Source of the DNA: Carposina sasakii
Lineage: Eukaryota > Arthropoda > Insecta > Lepidoptera > Carposinidae
Direction: 5' to 3'
Length of the DNA stretch: 64,000 bases
Assembly (NCBI GenBank): GCA_014607495.2
Contig: CP053163.1
Span: forward strand, 6,366,716 to 6,430,715
Shown here: positions 13,401-22,175 of the stretch, one piece after another
Layout of the letters: each line of letters begins with the position of its first letter
Position numbering within the stretch: position 1 is the stretch's first letter
Translations under genes and position numbers: made by a program
Notes under the pieces: generated by a model
Told to the model about the DNA's origin: nothing
Database searches by the model: none
What the model saw: the letters and a program-made list of their open reading frames with translations, nothing else

Positions 13401-16400
13401 AGTGTGCCTTACTTGAACCCCCTGGTGCTGAGGAAAGAATTTGAATCTATATTAGGTGAGTGAGTCCGCTATCTTTTTTGATCATTTATTTATAGTGATG
13501 ATATTTCATAGAAAAAGTGGCATGTATGTGTGTGTTTCAAATTTTTTTAAGTTCCACTGATTCTATGCCAAGAATATCGGTTTGACTTTCGTTGTCGTAA
13601 CATTTCCACTAATATCTATGGAGGTTTCATTACGTTATTTTAACGGGCCGCGCTATATAAAGGCAAATTAGAAGAAATATTTATATGTCGAATCTATATC
13701 GATTCTAAGCCCTCTGTTTACCCGCCCTTTGCCTATTTATCTAAGTTGCAATAGCAAAGCCGATGTAGCGCGATAAAATGTGCGTGCGCGCAACGAACGC
13801 GAGGCGTTTTCCCGCGTCCCGCACCTAGTCCTGCATACACACACATTCATAATTTTCGCCATCGCGTTGCTTCGGCTCTGCTACTGCAGGTTACATGATC
13901 AGGGTCGTTTTCAACTCTCTTTCCAAACAGGTAGAGAAGGCGACTCCTGTCTAGCCGAGCCAGAATTTGTGGAATCCCATCCCATAGTGTACTGGAATCT
14001 AGTGTGGTTCCTAGAGCGTGCCAACATCGACAACCATCTGCCAGACCTGTTATGTCCGGATTTTCATGCCAATATGGAGAGTAAAAGGGGGGGTAAGTCA
14101 CTTTCACTATCATTATTTTCAGCTGTGAGAAGTGCACTGCTGAACATAGGCCTCCCCCAACAACCTTCGTTCCGACCGGTCGGAAGCGGCCTGCATCCAA
14201 CCGATACCCGCGAACTTGGCTAGGTCGTCCGTCCATCTCGCGTTTGCCGCTACGTGGTATCCACTCTAGAACTCATTGGCTTCATCGCACATCGTTACAT
14301 ACATAAAATAAGTGATTTTTGGATCCTGTCTCTTTTGTGATGCTGTAGTTCTGGCCACCATATTTCGGGAGCAGCCAATAATAATGTTGTGTCGTTCTCG
14401 CAGGCTGTATAGTGACTTGCCACTGGGACGTGCCACGTCTACACAGCGAGAGCGGCGTCGCGTTACACAGCGCGTGGCGCGCGCGTCGCAACACGCAGCA
14501 ACAGTCGCGGGCGTTACAGGCGCTGCTGCTCACGGAGCACGCCGCCACACAGCCGTGAGTATTGTGTCGCTACGTCACACAGCAACACGCAGCAACAGTC
14601 GCGGGCGTTACAGGCGCTGCTGCTCACGGAGCACGCCGCCACACAGCCGTGAGTATTGTGTCGCTACGTCACACAGCAACACGCAGCAACAGTCGCGGGC
14701 GTTACAGGCGCTGCTGCTCACGGAGCACGCCGCCACACAGCCGTGAGTATTGTGTCGCTACGTCACACAGCAACACGCAGCAACAGTCGCGGGCGTTACA
14801 GGCGCTGCTGCTCACGGAGCACGCCGCCACACAGCCGTGAGTATTGTGTCGCTACGTCACACAGCAACACGCAGCAACAGTCGCGGGCGTTACAGGCGCT
14901 GCTGCTCACGGAGCACGCCGCCACACAGCCGTGAGTATTGTGTCGCTACGTCACACAGCAACACGCAGCAACAGTCGCGGGCGTTACAGGCGCTGCTGCT
15001 CACGGAGCACGCCGCCACACAGCCGTGAGTATTGTGTCGTTACGTCACACAGCAACACGCAGCAACAGTCGCGGGCGTTACAGGCGCTGCTGCTCACGGA
15101 GCACGCCGCCACACAGCCGTGAGTATTGTGTCGTTACGTCACACAGCAACACGCAGCAACAGTCGCGGGCGTTACAGGCGCTGCTGCTCACGGAGCACGC
15201 CGCCACACAGCCGTGAGTATTGTGTCGTTACGTCACACAGCAACACGCAGCAACAGTCGCGGGCGTTACAGGCGTGGTGTCGCTAAACCATTAGGTATAG
15301 CTATGAGTGCAAGTGCCGCTGGTTGATGCCATTCGACACATGCAACAATCACGATCATTGCAGTAGCTGTTACTGAGAACACGCTGCCACACAGTCGTTT
15401 GTATTGTGCTACGCCATTTACAGCTATGAATATAAGTGATACCATTTGATATATGCAATAGTCACGATCGTTGCATCGCTGAAACAACCAACATCAATCA
15501 TACGCTATTGCTCACTGAATATGCTGCCACACAACCTTGAGTATTATGTTGCTGTCATTTAGAACCATTCTATACTCCCAGTGCAATATGCAACAAACAA
15601 CAGTTATAAGCGTTGCGGGCTCTTTCGACCGAACACTCTGCAACGCGTTTGTATTTAACTGAACATAGTGAATGGTGACTTGTAGTGTAACGTCACTCAC
15701 GTCACGTCCCACATAGCCTTTTTCTTCTAATGCAAGATTGTTCCTATGGTCAGATAGCCTATCTGAAGTTTATCCTTGATGTTGTTGTTGTTGACTTTCT
15801 CTAAAACTTGATCAAGATAGAGGCAGTAGAGTGATTCAAGAGGAAGGTTTATATCGTGGGGTGATATATATATATATATAGGCGCTGCTGCCCACCTCCC
15901 GGAAACCCTTAATTGCCTTGTACGTGGGTATCGTAGCAGCGCCTCCCGTACTGACAACATAGTCCGTAAATCCCACTGCGGTCACCAACCCGCCTGCCCA
16001 GCGTGGTGACTGGGCAAAACCCCCCTGTGGCAGTAGCCTTATAGCGTTCCCTGGGGGAGGCCTACGTCCAACAGTGGACTGCAATAGGCTGAAGAAGAAG
16101 AATGTGAATGGCGCTTATCCCAAATAGCCTTTCACCCCTCGATATGTTATGTTATGTATGTATGTTTACCCGCCCCGGCTTCGCACAGGTGTAATGCCCT
16201 TTCACGCGGGCGAAGTCGTGGGCTGTCTCTAGTCTACACTAATATTATAAAGAGGAAAACTTTGTTTGTTTGGTTGTAATGAATAGGCTCAAAAACTACT
16301 GGACCGATTTCAAAAATTCTTTCACCGTTAGAATCCTTATTGGACCTGGATGAACATAGGCTATAAGAATTTCCCGATATTCCCACGGGAAGGCGACCAA

Positions 16401-17904
16401 CGGGAATTCTATATTTTTTACGAAAACCGCTATACATATGAAGCTGAAATCGGGCATATATGTTCATTGGGGACAGCGAGGGAGGACTAAAAACGGATTT
16501 CCCGAAATTCCCACGGGAAGGGGACAAACGGGAATTCATAGTTTTTACGAAAACCGCTATACATATGAAGCTGAAATCGGGCATATATGTTCATTGGGGA
16601 CAGCGAGGGAGGACTAAAAACGGATTTCCCGAAATTCCCACGGGAAGGGGACAAACGGGAATTCATAGTTTTTACGAAAACCGCTATACATATGAAGCTG
16701 AAATTGGGCATATATGTTCATTAGGGACTGCGAGGAAACACTAGAACGGATTTCCCGAAATTCCCACGGGAAGGAGACCAACGGTAATTATTTATTTTTT
16801 ACGAAAACGGTTAAACATGTGAATCTGAAGTTGAGCATATATGTTTATTTGGGACCCCGAGGAAGCACTGGGAACGGATTTCCCGAAATTCCCACGGGAA
16901 GGGGACAAACGTGAATTAATTTTTTACGACAACCGCGATAACATATAGGCTACTTTTTACACTTAACATATAGGCTACTTTTTATTTTTTCTGTAGTCCA
17001 CGCGGACGGAGTCGCGGGCGTCCACTAGTCAACTATAAAGTATAAAATTCAGATAAGCTCTCTGACTTTTAGAAAAATTGGCACAAACCACCAATTAAAA
17101 TTTATAAAAAATATTAATAATGAAATGAAAAAAAAATTCACCCGAGTGAGATATGAACTCATGAGCACTCGCAAACCGTACTTTCGCTCTAACCAACTGA
17201 GCAATTAAAATTTACTTTACATAATCTTTCCACAGGGTAATTATCTGCGTGCTAGATGGTCTTTTGAGCAACGACCTGACAGACGCGCTTCGCAAGTTGG
17301 CCGCGTGGAGGGAAAATACCTCCGGCAATAAGAGATACCATTCCTACTATAGGTATGCTTGTCTATGATTTTTATTTACTTATTTCAAGCTAGCATTCAG
17401 AAATTCAGTAATTCTTTTTTTATTTTAAAATCGTAATCTCAACTTAAACCGTAATTTGTTTAGAGGTTTAAAAATTCTGACAGATTTTCCGCAATTTGTA
17501 TACCAACTGTATCAAAATAATATTTAGATATAAAGTATTCCACTAAAATAACCATTAAATATTTAACTGTGTTCTATAAAAAAATAACTCAGGTTTTGTA
17601 TTCATAGTGGGAATCCATGCCAACTATATCCTTCCTATTATGTGTTATTTATTTATAGATTCAACTTATTTTAAAAAGAAAAGACTTCCTATTATCAAAT
17701 TTTTACTCTTCCAGGGACATTCTATTCCTAGCCATGGCAGCATTGGGCGAGAGCAAAATCGACTTCATAGCCCTTCAACGCGAGTACACAAGAGCCCTAG
17801 AGCTATTGGGTGGCGAGGCGAGGCCGCAAGACCTCCCGCCATCCCTTACAGCCGTCTGTTGTAGGCATTACTTCAAACGTCTCAAGCTAAGCTTCGACGA
17901 CTAA
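1254..17904 (+). CDS. Crag: Crag / DENN domain-containing protein 4, C-terminal part (spliced, 5' incomplete)
   Basis: DENND4 proteins (Drosophila Crag) are guanine-nucleotide exchange factors for Rab GTPases such as Rab10 and act in polarised membrane traffic. Exons seen: 1254-1440, 2058-2224, 2623-2729, 3642-3767, 4278-4409, 4995-5098, 5482-5596, 6370-6475, 7685-7867, 9452-9538, 10194-10271, 10764-10990, optional 11400-11441, 11843-11964, 12835-13023, 13365-13455, 13931-14092, 14404-14554, 17236-17352, 17715-17904. All borders are AG/GT and every codon phase joins, giving 879 residues (893 with the optional exon) plus a leading split codon. Family landmarks in order: a PPR-like repeat, the DPLHVSPDSP-like and SPRTPV..DPLGALN segments, a CxxC...CxxC zinc-ribbon-like region with [17 protein letters not shown], and a C-terminal [11 protein letters not shown] block. 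The DENN core is upstream of the window. The neighbour is a convergent neugrin-like gene. Confidence 0.93.
1781..2031 (+). mobile_element. Helitron-like element, 3'-truncated
   Basis: It shares with 5993-6321 and 62317-62647 the segments taacggatcgct, gtctgtttgtcgg and gctgaaccgatttcgatgca, but lacks the GC-rich end and the CTAG terminus. It lies just before a Crag exon. Confidence 0.6.
2058..2224 (+). CDS. Crag: Crag exon b, PPR-like repeat
   Basis: It runs from a TTCTCAG acceptor to a GTATGT donor at phase 2. It encodes [11 protein letters not shown] followed by a pentatricopeptide-like helix pair ([17 protein letters not shown]), a hallmark of DENND4. A truncated Helitron-like piece ends about 25 bp upstream of the acceptor. 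Confidence 0.93.
2623..2729 (+). CDS. Crag: Crag exon c
   Basis: The acceptor is GTCTGCAG and the donor GTGAGT is at phase 1. It encodes [20 protein letters not shown] and onward, matching the conserved WNKLRN..GAAxFR segment of DENND4. Confidence 0.9.
2845..3308. mobile_element. Inverted-repeat element (MITE), about 35-bp terminal repeats
   Basis: The left end attctgaccgtcacactta is the reverse complement of the right end taagtgtgacggttagaat, with a few mismatches. A shorter relative with the same ends is at 23030-23181. Confidence 0.75.
3642..3767 (+). CDS. Crag: Crag exon d, low-complexity linker with repeated 3' end
   Basis: The acceptor is TTTTCTAG. It reads [20 protein letters not shown] and continues into an Ala/Gly/Ser linker. 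The donor is GTCAGT at 3768. Phases fit exons on both sides. The 3' part and donor are repeated downstream, but only the first donor keeps phase 1 for the next exon. Confidence 0.75.
3684..4010 (+). repeat. Tandem repeat over Crag exon d and its donor
   Basis: GC-rich units begin at the gggcgccg marks at 3688, 3788 and 3879 (spacing 100 then 91), with a partial fourth unit. Each carries the exon end cggggagcgagagagag. The first two are followed by GTCAGTG; in the third this is GCAAGG. Confidence 0.85.
4278..4409 (+). CDS. Crag: Crag exon e
   Basis: It lies between a TTTCCAG acceptor and a GTAACT donor at phase 1. It encodes 43 full codons including [18 protein letters not shown] and ends in AGILITG. 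Phase agrees with both neighbours. Confidence 0.82.
4430..4570. repeat. LINE-type remnant
   Basis: It shares gaccggtcggaagcggcctg and catccaaccgatacccgcga with 14125-14250. Both include the ccactgctgaacatag motif common to insect LINE 3' regions. Confidence 0.5.
4995..5098 (+). CDS. Crag: Crag exon f
   Basis: This 104-nt exon has an acceptor TTATTTAG and a donor GTAATG. It encodes [20 protein letters not shown] then a [10 protein letters not shown] tail. It was chosen because it is the open segment that converts phase 1 to phase 0, as the flanking exons require. Confidence 0.8.
5482..5596 (+). CDS. Crag: Crag exon g, HVSPDSP / [11 protein letters not shown] block
   Basis: It follows a pyrimidine-rich TTTTTTCAG acceptor and has donor GTTAGT at phase 1. 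It encodes [20 protein letters not shown] followed by [18 protein letters not shown], a conserved phospho-site-like stretch of DENND4. Confidence 0.92.
5825..5935 (+). repeat. Dispersed repeat (agctgatgtatt family)
   Basis: Related copies lie near 11735-11825, 34318-34400, 37070-37190 and 61170-61290. All contain gctagctcat-type or gagaatgcc-type starts, cgactcttacga, gcagctgatgta and gtgaagccccgcatcag. The class is unknown. Confidence 0.55.
5993..6321 (+). mobile_element. Helitron-like non-autonomous element
   Basis: It starts TCTATACATATAATAAAAATG (minus its last base in other copies) and ends with the hairpin ggacg/cgtcc and CTAG followed by T. It has no coding capacity. It sits in the intron before Crag exon h. 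Confidence 0.7.
6370..6475 (+). CDS. Crag: Crag exon h
   Basis: The acceptor is TTTCGCAG and the donor GTAAGT is at phase 2. It encodes [20 protein letters not shown] and an acidic tail. A Helitron-like element ends about 50 bp upstream, inside the intron. Confidence 0.88.
6968..7200. repeat. tRNA-derived SINE fragments
   Basis: 6970-7050 has an A-box-like gacttagtggttatagcgg and a B-box-like gggtacgattcccactc. 7118-7200 holds the opposite-strand tail aacctagtcccacattaag, also found at 29500-29575 and 30826-30900. There is no full tRNA fold, so these are not tRNA genes. Confidence 0.6.
7685..7867 (+). CDS. Crag: Crag exon i, SPRTPV / DPLGALN block
   Basis: The acceptor is CCCCCCAG. The donor GTATTC is weak. 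It encodes [19 protein letters not shown], then a Pro/Glu/Ala-rich stretch, then [19 protein letters not shown]. The first block is strongly diagnostic for DENND4. Confidence 0.92.
8016..8387 (+). mobile_element. TA-flanked MITE, CAGGGTG family, copy 1
   Basis: It starts CAGGGTGATTTTTGGTCGTC and ends ACAAAAAAACACCCTG, with TA on both sides, as in Tc1/mariner-type non-autonomous elements. It has a strong poly-T core but no transposase. Other copies are at 12436, 30556, 31574, 45438, 56616, 61352, 63561 and 63888. Confidence 0.8.
9452..9538 (+). CDS. Crag: Crag exon j
   Basis: It runs from a CCGCGCAG acceptor to a GTGAGT donor, phase 2 to phase 2. It encodes [20 protein letters not shown] then [10 protein letters not shown]. 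Confidence 0.88.
10194..10271 (+). CDS. Crag: Crag exon k
   Basis: The acceptor is TTCTATAG and the donor GTAAGT, phase 2 to phase 2. It encodes [19 protein letters not shown] and then MIESYF. Confidence 0.88.
10500..10740. repeat. Dispersed repeat with gattacgta / aattgtaca motifs
   Basis: The segment from gctgattacgta through gcgaaaattgtacaa, gaaatgtcaaa and tacgaaacttacaagc resembles 54735-54900. Partial internal symmetry suggests an old inverted-repeat element. Confidence 0.5.
10764..10990 (+). CDS. Crag: Crag exon l
   Basis: The acceptor CTCTTTCAG and donor GTATGT bound 227 nt ending at phase 1. It encodes [20 protein letters not shown], then a Lys/Glu-rich helix ([13 protein letters not shown]) and a Ser/Thr/acidic tail. 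Confidence 0.92.
11230..11628 (+). repeat. Three-copy repeat, copy containing the Crag mini-exon
   Basis: From gattcggcgggaaaagctgg to gcctttccttcgggataaac the sequence is closely matched, inverted, at 23832-24232, and less closely at 24660-24985. The mini-exon 11400-11441 is in its middle. Confidence 0.8.
11400..11441 (+). CDS. Crag: Crag optional 42-nt mini-exon inside a repeat (candidate)
   Basis: A 42-nt segment lies between TACGCAG and GTAAGTTG. It is phase 1 at both ends, so inclusion adds 14 residues ([14 protein letters not shown]) and skipping keeps frame. The segment and about 170-190 bp on each side recur near 23.8-24.2 kb and 24.7-25.0 kb. It is either an exonised repeat or the source of gene-fragment copies. 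Its use is inferred from splice signals only. Confidence 0.45.
11843..11964 (+). CDS. Crag: Crag exon m, Gly-rich start
   Basis: The acceptor is TTCTTACAG and the donor GTAAGT is at phase 0. It encodes [20 protein letters not shown] then a hydrophobic [18 protein letters not shown]. It joins in frame to either exon l or the mini-exon. Confidence 0.92.
12436..12820 (+). mobile_element. CAGGGTG MITE copy 2, abutting a Crag acceptor
   Basis: It is nearly identical to the copy at 8016-8387, with an extra poly-T/A core. It ends CATCCTG at 12820, then TA and a short pyrimidine tract to the exon at 12835. Confidence 0.85.
12835..13023 (+). CDS. Crag: Crag exon n, CxxC zinc-ribbon-like block
   Basis: This 63-codon exon contains two CxxC pairs (CSQC and CTAC) around [20 protein letters not shown], a very conserved DENND4 signature that probably binds zinc. 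The acceptor TCTTCCAG comes right after a transposon end at 12820. The donor is GTTTGT. Confidence 0.95.
13365..13455 (+). CDS. Crag: Crag exon o
   Basis: The acceptor is GATTACAG and the donor GTGAGT is at phase 1. It encodes 30 residues including [19 protein letters not shown], matching the VPYLSPLVLRKE motif of the family. Confidence 0.92.
13931..14092 (+). CDS. Crag: Crag exon p, WNLVWFLER block
   Basis: It follows CAAACAG and ends at a G-run donor (GTAAGT at 14093). It encodes [20 protein letters not shown] and then a Cys/Asp-rich tail. Phase 1 to phase 1. Confidence 0.93.
14125..14250. repeat. LINE-type remnant, second copy
   Basis: It shares its core with 4430-4570 (accggtcggaagcggcctgc). 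It lies in the intron between Crag exons p and q. Confidence 0.5.
14404..14554 (+). CDS. Crag: Crag exon q, 3' half tandemly repeated
   Basis: The acceptor is TTCTCGCAG. It encodes [20 protein letters not shown] and then an Arg/Gln/Ala-rich stretch ending [10 protein letters not shown], matching the xWDxPRLHxxxG motif of DENND4. The first donor is GTGAGT at 14555. Reading through the donor in this frame gives CCG-TGA, a stop, so only the first donor yields an open product although the donor recurs every 94 bp. Confidence 0.9.
14488..15272 (+). repeat. 94-bp tandem array over Crag exon q end, about 8.3 copies
   Basis: The unit begins gcaacacgcagcaacagtcg and contains the last 67 nt of the exon, the donor GTGAGT and about 27 nt of intron. 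Units are almost identical. One C-to-T change (gtcgct to gtcgtt) marks the last three full units, suggesting stepwise growth. The array stops inside a ninth unit at ttacaggcg. Confidence 0.95.
15864..16100. repeat. LINE 3' remnant with (TA)n start
   Basis: A (ta)n run at 15865-15880 is followed by a GC-rich segment ending gtccaacagtggactgcaat aggctgaag, the common lepidopteran LINE 3' motif. Related scraps are at 19130-19325 (inverted), 44885-44945, 50680-50960 (inverted) and 54410-54545. Confidence 0.6.
16233..17028 (+). mobile_element. Helitron-like element with internal tandem repeats, copy 1
   Basis: The 5' end is TCTACACTAATATTATAAAG and the 3' end is the ggacggagtcgcgggcgtcc hairpin then CTAG/T. 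The middle has about five units of 120-128 bp, each with tttcccgaaattcccacggg. Its 5' part belongs to the family at 53238, its 3' end to the family at 5993 and 62317. Confidence 0.75.
17125..17215 (-). repeat. tRNA-like SINE head
   Basis: On the minus strand it reads ttgctcagttggttagagcg followed by a B-box-like gagttcatatctcactcggg. A tRNA-like promoter is kept but the acceptor stem is not, so it is taken as a SINE. Confidence 0.5.
17236..17352 (+). CDS. Crag: Crag exon r, [11 protein letters not shown] block
   Basis: The acceptor is TTTCCACAG and the donor GTATGC is at phase 2. It encodes [20 protein letters not shown] followed by a Lys/Arg/Tyr-rich end. It fits directly onto exon q when the first donor there is used. 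Confidence 0.94.
17715..17904 (+). CDS. Crag: Crag last exon with stop codon
   Basis: The acceptor is CTCTTCCAG. It encodes [20 protein letters not shown] and then a C-terminal Cys/His/Lys-rich tail ending FDD and TAA at 17902. The 3' UTR continues into the AT-rich tract after 17904. The true poly(A) site cannot be chosen among several AATAAA motifs. Confidence 0.94.
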
Positions 17905-20223
17905 ACCGCGTCCATTTTGCAACGAAAAGCGCCATCTTAAGTTTTGATATGTATGTTGGCAGCATTGTTTACATACTGCGAAAATATCTTGTAAGTTTAT
18001 TTAGATTGGTTCATAGGAACATTTGTGGTTTTGGATGCGGACCTGCTTATTGAATAAGAACGAATACAATGTTATTTTGGGCGGTATCAAGTTTTGCGAT
18101 AAATACTTAGTAATGTTTCATTTAAAATGTTTGTAAATAATGAAACTTTCAATTTGATATAATTATGCGCCATCTCTGATGAAATTGAATCGAATAATTT
18201 GTGTTGTGTAATATATTCTTCTTTGTCATTTATGACAGAACAAATAGATTAACGCGCGCCTTAGGTACGTAAATATTTATTTAGATTCTTATCGACAAGC
18301 CTTGATAAATATCCGAAGTCCAGAATATCAATTAACAATTCGAATAAATACGTATTTTGAATACCAATTATATCTGACACAATAATTTTTCTTGTCCTTT
18401 TCATAACTTATAATAGAGAATTGACAAATGTATTATAACCAACGCAAGAATAATTTTATTGGTCGTGTGTATTGTATCACTTATTGTACATACATATATA
18501 TAATCACGCCTTTATCCCTTACGGGGTGGGTAATGTACACATATATGAGAAACATTAGTGATAAAATTAATTATTAAGTGTGTTTTAAGTTTTTTGACAA
18601 CTGTTACTTTAAAGTGGCATTCCGTCCATATGTTTTGACGAAAATGCTCTGGCGTTTTAATTTGAAAGGGAACAGTTGTAGTTAATACCATAAAGTAATG
18701 ATTATTTTATTAATTAACATTTGCTCTGAAAGATTAATAGGCTATACAAAAATAACCCCGAAAATCATAATTTTTCTATCAAAATGCTAAATACCTTCAC
18801 TTTGCTTAATTGTGACGCTTTATCACCGATATAAATGACGAGAACGTGGCCTATAAAAATATGCCCCAATGTAGTAGCGTTTTGTTTGAGGTATTCGTTT
18901 CCGTTTGTTTTCACGTTTTGGCATATCCGTTAGTTAAGGATTGTGGGTGCTAAAACCTAGAGTTTTTTGGAACACGAGTGTACATATTCTAATGTTGTAT
19001 AAATTAAGATATTACATACGGTTGCAGTAATTGCAATGAAGAAAATTTTGCGCTCTGAAATTAGAACTTTGTTTTGAACTACACTAGAAAGACAATAAGT
19101 ATTTTGACTATAATTTCTATTATGTGGGTCATCATTATCATCAGCCTATTGCAGTCCACTGCTGGACGTAGGCACGCCACAAGACTGCCATGGGGGTATT
19201 TGCCCATAGTCACCACGCTGGGCAGGCGGGTTAGTGACCGCAGTTTGTATTTTGGACTATGTTGACAACACGGGAGGCGCTTCTGCCCACCTCCCGGTGG
19301 CTATGTGGGTATCTTCACGCAATTTCCATGGAAATATATCTAAGCAAGAAATATATGACATATAATCATATAATTGTCTTGCATAATGAAATGTTCTAGC
19401 TTCCTAATTGTTAGGAACTTATATCCAAATATTCAGTTACATTCTACTGAATTCCTATATTTTTTAATGAAAGAAAACTAGGAGTTTGCGTCATTATATG
19501 TATAATGAATATTAAGAAACCAGTTCTGAAAAGATATGTTGTCCTAAATCCGTGTGTGTGATTCATCTTCAATGTGATCTTACTTAACATCACATAAAGT
19601 CAATCAAGGACTAGTTAAAGCTACTCGTGCAGTGTCAGAAAACAATTTCGTCCATAATGATGCATAAGCTTTGCGGTAAAGTCGTGCGTGACGTATATTT
19701 GTCAAAAAGTCAGAAAATGTGTGTTCACAAAAGTCACATATTAAAATAAAACATGTCCTTATTGTTATTTAATTTCATGCGTACAAACTAGCGCCAACAG
19801 AGATGTGCTAGCTAACTAACTTCTGTGAACAGTTATAATCGACATTGTTAAACAACATATTATTACAAGTAAATGCATGATTAAATTGTGACTGCCAAAA
19901 TGAAAGTATTTTTAATGTGTCAATATAATATATTTATTAATGTGATAAAATCATATTTTATTCTAAAATCTTGCAATTATATTGTCAGCAATATAGTGTA
20001 AGTCTAAATTATTTGAATTGTCTGAATATAATATACCTAATTTTCATTGTAAGCATTATAAAATGTTGTGTAACTATATTTTAATTTCTATAGAAATTGT
20101 TTAAATTCAAATACATAATATACAAAATTGCAATGCAAAACAAGTGTTTAAAGAGTATGAGTACTATTTTGTTTCGTGAGTTGCACTAATCTAATGGTTG
20201 GTTGTTTTTGCAATATAATATAA

Positions 20224-20514
20224 TCTATAATATAAAAATGAATCCTTAATTTTGTTGGTAAGCGCGGATCTCGAGGACGACTGAACCGATTTTTTTAGCG
20301 TATTCCTTGAAGTACAGGGCTGGTTCTAACGAAGAGAAAATTTAAAAAATGCCTGAAAAAGTCTAAAAACAACCCTATTCTATACTTCCATACAAACAAT
20401 TTGTTCGAAATTTGAAAGTTCGAATATTAGTAAAGAGATTCCGGGAAGGCAAAACAAATTGAGTGACGTTAGTTCAAAGGCGTGGGACAGGACAACGTCT
20501 GTCGGGTCCGCTAG
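20224..20514 (+). mobile_element. Helitron-like non-autonomous element
   Basis: It lies between A and T. It starts TCTATAATATAAAAATGAAT and ends gtcgggtccgCTAG. It contains the gactgaaccgattttttta motif shared by many lepidopteran Helitron-like elements. Confidence 0.7.
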
Positions 20515-20938
20515 TGATGTATAAAAATAATTAGAATGTCTCCCTGTGATGCTCTTTCATAAACAGAGTAGTATATTCCCTCCAATTTACCACTGAATAA
20601 CAGACACTTTAGGGTACATAATAGGGAATATGCATGTGATTCAAATAACGGTAATTATTTTTTATATGTAATCTTTATTCATTGAGATTGACGTACATAT
20701 TAAAGTTTTTTATTTAATTGCGTTTTTATGTAACAAAATAATTATTGAAAAGTGCATTAAATAAGAGGGAAATTCAAATCACTTAAAACGCAACGCTATT
20801 GGTCGAAATAATCATGAATGAAATGTGACGTCAAAGTCTGTGTCTACCAAACAATATTTGAACATTTCGATCTTTCTCTTGTCAAATCGGTCAAACTAAT
20901 GCATATTATTATAGCCTGTGCCAGTAATGGTCAAGCAA

Positions 20939-21003
20939 GACACACTGTTAACACGCCGCGTTACACACAGTTACACACGTGGGGCGCGTGTTAACAGTGT
21001 GTC
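20939..21003. repeat. 65-bp palindrome (hairpin)
   Basis: Arms gacacactgttaacacg and cgtgttaacagtgtgtc are perfect reverse complements, with a GC-rich loop containing CACGTG. No flanking repeat of larger size was found. Confidence 0.8.
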
Positions 21004-22175
21004 GTCACCATTTTCTGTATATCTTTTTTTAGAAAAGTTCAAAACAAATGGTCGTATTGATAAAATCGGATAAAATGAATATACAGAATAAAACCCGCCC
21101 GATTCACGGGAGCTTCAATCTCCAATCCACGTTTTTTTTTCTAACTTAGCCCACTGCGCGACGACGACATCGCGACAAGTTGAATGCGAAATTGCATCGT
21201 GAGTAGCCAGCTTTACTTACTTGATGGATGTTTGATCACGGTGTTTGACTGTACAGACTTTGACGTCACGAAAAGCGCACCTAAAAGGCGGTCGTTTAAA
21301 AACCTGTTATTAGCCCACTTTTTTAAAACAATTTATTTTATACTAAATATTGTATTTATGGTGCTGATATTTTTTTTACACATTTGTATTAATGTAAGTA
21401 GGTAATAATTTAAAATAATTTAAAAAATATGTGCCTATTCCCTATTGTGTATTAAAAGGCTTTATGAAATTTGTACTTAGGTACTTCAATACTTTTACTT
21501 CGTGTATGTTTAATAAAGATCCATATATCACATAGTAATACAAAGATGAATACTCAGTTAGCAGCCATAGTTTTAGTGATCTATATTATTTCCAATGTGT
21601 TTACAAGAAATTGTAATGTTTGTTTTTTATAAATAAAGCACATGGCATCAATGAATAGTTTATAATGTTTATATCCAATGATAGGATCAAGTTTTAGTAG
21701 ATTATTTTGATAAACACAAAAGTGATTAATAGAAGCCATATTTAATTGTTCCCTAAAATGTACAATGGTTAGTCAGATATATTTTTATGATAATTAATTC
21801 AATTACGTTCGTCATATAATCACTCCACCCACATAAATATTATCGGTGTTATTACAAAAGAGTGCCTAAAGTTAGACTCGATTTAAATATGACATTTGAC
21901 AGAAAAAATGTATGGCATATCTGCCAAATTTAGGCCATGTTTAGTTTAAAAGATGTTTATTTATAAATTTATTTATAATTCTTTTGTAATAACATGGTAT
22001 TTGTTTATAATTATTACAATTTTAAAGACATTCAAGTAATTGTAAATATGCAGACATGTGTATGGATTATTTTATTCAGTTAGTCTAATTTGATTTTTAA
22101 AAATGTGTAATAAAATGCATATAATTTTATAATAAAACTTATAATGCTTAATAAAGGTTTTATTTACATTTTAAC

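Larger units (their letters stand above)
17905..22175. other. Intergenic region between convergent Crag and neugrin-like genes
   Basis: It is AT-rich. It holds the Crag 3' UTR, a dispersed repeat at 18487-18530 (atcacgcctttatcccttac, again at 48790), an inverted LINE scrap at 19130-19325, a Helitron-like element at 20224-20514 and a short palindrome at 20939-21003. No convincing exon on either strand. Confidence 0.7.

Noticed and set aside
13780..14223. 147-residue + strand reading frame
   Set aside because: It is intron read-through into and out of Crag exon p. The splice sites and family match define the exon as 13931-14092.
14488..15272. CRISPR-like array
   Set aside because: Units are directly adjacent without unique spacers and lie over a eukaryotic exon border.
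14312..15326. A ladder of overlapping 92-residue reading frames ([15 protein letters not shown]...)
   Set aside because: They are an out-of-frame by-product of the 94-bp tandem array. The true Crag frame is a different one and closes with TGA at each donor.
16234..16711. Long frames in both strands with repeated [16 protein letters not shown] peptides
   Set aside because: Produced by the internal tandem units of the Helitron-like element; the same peptides occur at 53492-53773.
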